Origin: Streptomyces vinaceus
GTDB taxonomy: Bacteria; Actinomycetota; Actinomycetes; Streptomycetales; Streptomycetaceae
NCBI RefSeq assembly: GCF_008704935.1
Contig: NZ_CP023692.1
Location: 1,116,001 to 1,180,000, forward strand
DNA: 64,000 nt
Direction: 5' to 3'
Both the position numbers and the translations under genes were made by a program. A model generated the notes under the pieces. That model was not told the origin of the DNA. It saw nothing but the letters and a program-made list of their open reading frames with translations, and made no database searches. This document shows positions 61,072-64,000 of the stretch, in pieces; the first letter of the stretch is position 1; the number at the start of each line of letters is the position of its first letter.

Positions 61072-62514
61072 ATGAGCAGCACCGCCCAGATCGGCGTCAC
61101 CGGGCTCGCGGTGATGGGGAGCAACCTCGCCCGGAACTTCGCCCGCAACGGCTACACGGTCGCGGTCCACAACCGCACGGCCGCGAAGACCACCGCCCTG
61201 GTGGAGGAGTTCGGGCACGAGGGTGACTTCGTCGCCACCGGGTCGGCGAAGGAGTTCGTGGACGCGCTGGAGCGGCCGCGCCGTCTGATCATCATGGTGA
61301 AGGCCGGTGAGCCGACCGATGCCGTGATCCACGAGTTCGCCCCGCTGCTGGAGCCGGGCGACGTCATCATCGACGGCGGCAACGCCCATTTCGAGGACAC
61401 CCGGCGGCGCGAGAAGGAGCTGCGCGAGCAGGGCATCCACTTCGTGGGCGCGGGCATCTCGGGCGGCGAGGAGGGGGCGCTGCTCGGCCCGAGCATCATG
61501 CCGGGCGGCTCCGCCGAGTCGTACGAATCCCTCGGCCCGATGCTGGAGAAGATCGCGGCGAAGGCCAAGGACGGGACCCCGTGCGTCTCGCACGTCGGCC
61601 CCGACGGCGCCGGACACTTCGTCAAGATGGTGCACAACGGCATCGAGTACGCCGACATGCAGCTGATCGCCGAGGCCTATCACCTGCTGCGCGACGTCGC
61701 CGGCTACTCCCCCGCGCGGATCGCGGAGACCTTCCGCGAGTGGAACCGGGGCCGGCTGGACTCGTACCTGATCGAGATCACGGCGGAGGTCCTCGCCCAC
61801 ACGGACGCCGAGACCGGGCTCCCGTTCGTCGACGTGGTGGCCGACGCGGCCGAGCAGAAGGGCACCGGCCGCTGGACGGTGCAGATCGCGCTGGACCTGG
61901 GCGTTCCGGTGTCGGGGATCGCCGAGGCGGTCTTCGCCCGTGCGGTCTCGGGCCACGCGGACCTGCGCGAGGCCGCCCGGGGGCTCGCGGGCCCGGCGGC
62001 CGCGCCGCTGCCGGCGGAGGCGGCCGACGCCTTCGCCGCGCAGGTGGAGCAGGCCCTGTACGCCTCGAAGATCGTCTCGTACACGCAGGGCTTCCACCAG
62101 ATCCAGGCGGGCAGCGAGGAGTACGGCTGGGGCGTGGACCTGGGCGCGGTGTCCTCGCTGTGGCGCGGCGGCTGCATCATCCGGGCGGCGTTCCTGGACC
62201 GGATCCGTACGGCGTACGACGCGCAGCCGGATCTGCCGAGCCTGCTGGCGGACCCCGGCTTCGCGCAGGAGATCGGCGAGGCCCAGGAGGACTGGCGGGC
62301 CGTCGTGGTGGCGGCGGTGTCGCACGGCATCCCGGTGCCGGCCTTCTCCGCCTCGCTCGCGTACTACGACGCGCTGCGCGCGGAGCGGCTCCCGGCGGCC
62401 CTCACCCAGGGCCAGCGGGACTTCTTCGGGGCCCACACCTACCGGCGCACCGACCGCGAGGGCACGTTCCACACCCTCTGGAGCGGCGACCGCTCGGAGG
62501 TCCGTACGGCCTAG
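61072..62514 (+). CDS. gnd: 6-phosphogluconate dehydrogenase, NADP-dependent decarboxylating
   Basis: 480-residue pentose-phosphate enzyme, full length. NADP site GVTGLAVMGSNLARNFARNGYTVAVHNRT; catalytic region VGAGISGGEEGALLGPSIMPGG and HFVKMVHNGIEYADMQLIAEAYHLL (Lys and Asn of the active site); dimer tail FFGAHTYRRTDREGTFHTLWSG. The normally ILDxxxNKGTG helix reads DVVADAAEQKGTGRWT. Ribosome site AGGAG before ATG 61072. Divergent from rpfD, the same order I recall in S. coelicolor (rpfD SCO0974, next to gnd). Ends overlapping a small convergent ORF by four bases. Confidence 0.97.
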   Translation: MSSTAQIGVTGLAVMGSNLARNFARNGYTVAVHNRTAAKTTALVEEFGHEGDFVATGSAKEFVDALERPRRLIIMVKAGEPTDAVIHEFAPLLEPGDVIIDGGNAHFEDTRRREKELREQGIHFVGAGISGGEEGALLGPSIMPGGSAESYESLGPMLEKIAAKAKDGTPCVSHVGPDGAGHFVKMVHNGIEYADMQLIAEAYHLLRDVAGYSPARIAETFREWNRGRLDSYLIEITAEVLAHTDAETGLPFVDVVADAAEQKGTGRWTVQIALDLGVPVSGIAEAVFARAVSGHADLREAARGLAGPAAAPLPAEAADAFAAQVEQALYASKIVSYTQGFHQIQAGSEEYGWGVDLGAVSSLWRGGCIIRAAFLDRIRTAYDAQPDLPSLLADPGFAQEIGEAQEDWRAVVVAAVSHGIPVPAFSASLAYYDALRAERLPAALTQGQRDFFGAHTYRRTDREGTFHTLWSGDRSEVRTA

Positions 62515-62702
62515 GGGGTGCCGCTCAGCGGCCCGGGCTGCGGGATCGGCGCGGGCCCGGGCGGCGGCGGGATCGGGTCCGGCTCGGGCACCGGCCCCGG
62601 CACGGGCGGTACGGGCCGCGGGATCGGCTCGGGATCCGGGAAGGGCCGGGGACCGGGCCCGGGCGGCACGGGGTCCGGCTCGGGCACGGGCGGTTCCGTC
62701 AT
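62511..62702 (-). CDS. Small Pro/Glu/Asp-rich protein
   Basis: 63-residue ORF starting TEPPVPEPDPVPPGPGPRPF and continuing PDPEPIPRPVPPVPGPVPEPD. Codon third bases are G/C and the Pro-Glu-Pro-Asp pattern is regular in the coding frame; the opposite frames are less protein-like. An ATG at 62702 with a weak GTAGAG site; another in-frame ATG at 62729. It could be a cytosolic disordered peptide. Without conservation data a chance GC-rich frame cannot be excluded. Confidence 0.45.
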   Translation of the reverse strand: MTEPPVPEPDPVPPGPGPRPFPDPEPIPRPVPPVPGPVPEPDPIPPPPGPAPIPQPGPLSGTP

Positions 62703-62773
62703 CTCTACGTTTCGCACCATGCCCCCCACCTTCCCCGCATCCGCCCCGCTACGCCCCCCGTACGCCCGGCGAG

Positions 62774-62814
62774 GACGGCGCCCCCGGCAGCTCTTCGCTG
62801 CCGGGGGCGCCGTC
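62774..62814. terminator. Strong hairpin after the VCBS-repeat gene
   Basis: A perfect 17-bp stem (GACGGCGCCCCCGGCAG / CTGCCGGGGGCGCCGTC) with a 7-base loop, 15 bases after the stop codon of the leftward VCBS gene. Confidence 0.88.
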
Positions 62815-62828
62815 GTACGCGTCGGGGA

Positions 62829-64000
62829 TCAGCGCCCGGAGACCGGGATCCCGTCGAGGCCCGCGGCGCCGCCGCGGAAGGCGACGGCCCTCCCGTCGGC
62901 CGTGACGGCCCACAGGTCCGCCGCGCCGTCGCCGGTGAGGTCACCGCTCGACCCGAGGACCGGGTAGGCCGCCCGGGCGATGCCCGAGCCGATCTTCACC
63001 CGGTTCGCGGTCACTCCCCAGGCGGCGGGGTCCGGCTTTCCGTCCGCGCCCTTGACCCCGTATACGGCGAACACGTCGCCCGAGGCGTTGTCGCGCAGCC
63101 ACAGGTCGGCGAGGCCGTCACCGTTCGTGTCGCCCGGGACGACCACCGTGTGGGCGTCCCAGTCGGCGCCGCCGACGAGGACCGGCGCCGTGGCGTCGAG
63201 CAGGCTCATGCCGTTGCCGTAGTACGCCCAGAGCTCCTTGCCCCGCTTCACGAGCAGGTCGGGGACGCCGTCCCCGTTGAGGTCGCCCGCGTCGACGATG
63301 TCCTCGGCGTCGTGCCAGTGGTCGTCGCCGCTCTCGCAGCCGAGGTCGGGATCCGCGACCGGGCAGGTGACGGTCAGTTCGGTGCGCTCGTCCCGGACGA
63401 CACCGGTGCCGGGGTTCGGGTAGACCCAGAGCGTGTTCTTGCGCGCGACCTCGTTGTACTCCATCACCACGAGGTCGTTGTGGCCGCGGCCGGACCAGTC
63501 GCCGCTCGCGACGGCCTTCGCGCCTGCGGGCAGGGTGATCCCGCCGTCGACGGCCGGCGCGAAGGTGCCGTCGCCGCGGCCGGCGGAGAACCGCAGCCGC
63601 CCGTCGGCGCCGAGGCTCCACACGTCGCGCAGGCCGTCGCCGTTGAGGTCGCCGGCCCGGTCGGGACCGCCTGGGCGCTTGTTCACGTAGAACAGGTAGG
63701 TCGCGGTGTCGGAGCGGAGGCCGGCCTTGTCGACGCTGTACGCGTAGACGGAGTGCGGGCCTTCGGAGGGCGGTGTGAGGGAGACGGCCGCGCCGGGCGC
63801 CGCCGTGGCCTGCGCGGGCGCGAAGTCCGTCCAGTAGACGACCTTCTCGATGTTCGCGGAAGCGCCCGTGCCGAAGGTGAACGTGCCCGCGGTGCCGGCC
63901 GTGCCGGTCTGCGCGGGCCATCCGTCCTTGCCGTCCGGGTACTCGGCGGAGGCGATGACCGGCGGCGCCGGCCGGGCCACGTCCGCGTCGAGCTTCACGC
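62829..64000 (-). CDS. Secreted VCBS/FG-GAP repeat protein, N-terminal part beyond the window
   Basis: The last 390 residues of a longer protein whose start lies right of 64000. Opening portion has an Ig-like section (FTFGTGASANIEKVVYWTDFAP ... GPHSVYAYSVDKAGLRSDTATYLFYV), then at least five VCBS/FG-GAP units with calcium-type DxNxDGxxD loops: AGDLNGDGLRDVW, GDWSGRGHNDLVV, AGDLNGDGVPDLLV, PGDTNGDGLADLWL and SGDLTGDGAADLW. Two cysteines in the insertion TVTCPVADPDLGCESGDD could form a disulfide. Typical of large secreted streptomycete proteins, often with a catalytic N-terminus (unseen here). A strong terminator follows. Confidence 0.9.
   Translation of the reverse strand, partial: VKLDADVARPAPPVIASAEYPDGKDGWPAQTGTAGTAGTFTFGTGASANIEKVVYWTDFAPAQATAAPGAAVSLTPPSEGPHSVYAYSVDKAGLRSDTATYLFYVNKRPGGPDRAGDLNGDGLRDVWSLGADGRLRFSAGRGDGTFAPAVDGGITLPAGAKAVASGDWSGRGHNDLVVMEYNEVARKNTLWVYPNPGTGVVRDERTELTVTCPVADPDLGCESGDDHWHDAEDIVDAGDLNGDGVPDLLVKRGKELWAYYGNGMSLLDATAPVLVGGADWDAHTVVVPGDTNGDGLADLWLRDNASGDVFAVYGVKGADGKPDPAAWGVTANRVKIGSGIARAAYPVLGSSGDLTGDGAADLWAVTADGRAVAFRGGAAGLDGIPVSGR

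Overview
This window is chromosomal DNA of a Streptomyces or very close relative. It is about 70 percent or more G+C, codons nearly always end in G or C, and starts are often GTG. Many gene sets are streptomycete hallmarks: the ergothioneine operon egtABCD, ornithine-lipid olsBA, RmdA (GGDEF-EAL), RpfD, LysX, a class F sortase and a Stealth protein. No rRNA, tRNA, CRISPR array, insertion sequence or prophage was seen; the region reads as stable chromosome with lineage-specific small genes.

Layout. 1-1.8 kb: an ECF41-type sigma factor (cut by the left edge) behind the carboxymuconolactone-decarboxylase-like gene it probably switches on, then a DUF5701 gene. 2.0-3.6 kb: a rifamycin monooxygenase (rox) preceded by an inverted repeat matching the rifamycin-associated element. 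3.8-10.4 kb: a secreted delta-60/DUF11/RTX protein, a PNPOx-like protein, an Old Yellow Enzyme alkene reductase divergent from its MerR regulator with a textbook MerR promoter, an O-methyltransferase, an orphan MazF/PemK toxin and a microbial PARG. 10.5-16.6 kb: egtABCD, overlapping tail to tail with olsBA. 16.8-25.1 kb: an orphan sugar-binding lipoprotein with a DasR-like site, dodecin, a HAD phosphatase, a LLM flavoenzyme, a UvrA2-like ATPase, a lipoprotein histidine phosphatase and a Stealth phosphotransferase. 25.2-29.6 kb: sdhCAB (type B succinate dehydrogenase/fumarate reductase) divergent from a LysR regulator. 29.7-31.6 kb: TetR and a divergent flavin monooxygenase. 31.7-34.8 kb: a methyltransferase-rmdA operon.

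35-40 kb is an envelope region: a proline-rich exported protein, a DUF4239 membrane protein, two paralogous small surface proteins with C-terminal membrane anchors, a class F sortase and a polysaccharide deacetylase. 40-51.7 kb holds lysX, a universal stress protein, CapA, an ECF sigma factor, a small membrane protein, Fpg/Nei, a SpoIIE phosphatase and a DUF6777 lipoprotein. 51.7-55.7 kb is a YndJ-DUF1990-lipase-maturation-factor operon controlled by two near-identical palindromes, then an epimerase. 55.9-64 kb has a 58-residue peptide gene divergent from a PhnZ-like HD-domain oxygenase, a zinc-ribbon SDR, a DMT transporter whose frame runs on into the antisense of rpfD, then rpfD, gnd and a VCBS-repeat protein cut by the right edge.

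Recurring themes are antibiotic and redox stress defence (rox, egt, OYE, Rox-like monooxygenase, LysX), membrane and wall remodelling (olsBA, lysX, sortase, RpfD, CapA, deacetylase) and one-step regulators next to their targets. Seven genes show a -10 hexamer 6-7 bases before the start codon, which predicts leaderless mRNAs. The most novel-looking items are the sortase with two substrates sharing a GG(I/L)GGS motif, the 58-residue peptide beside the HD oxygenase, and the YndJ promoter with twin operators but no local repressor.
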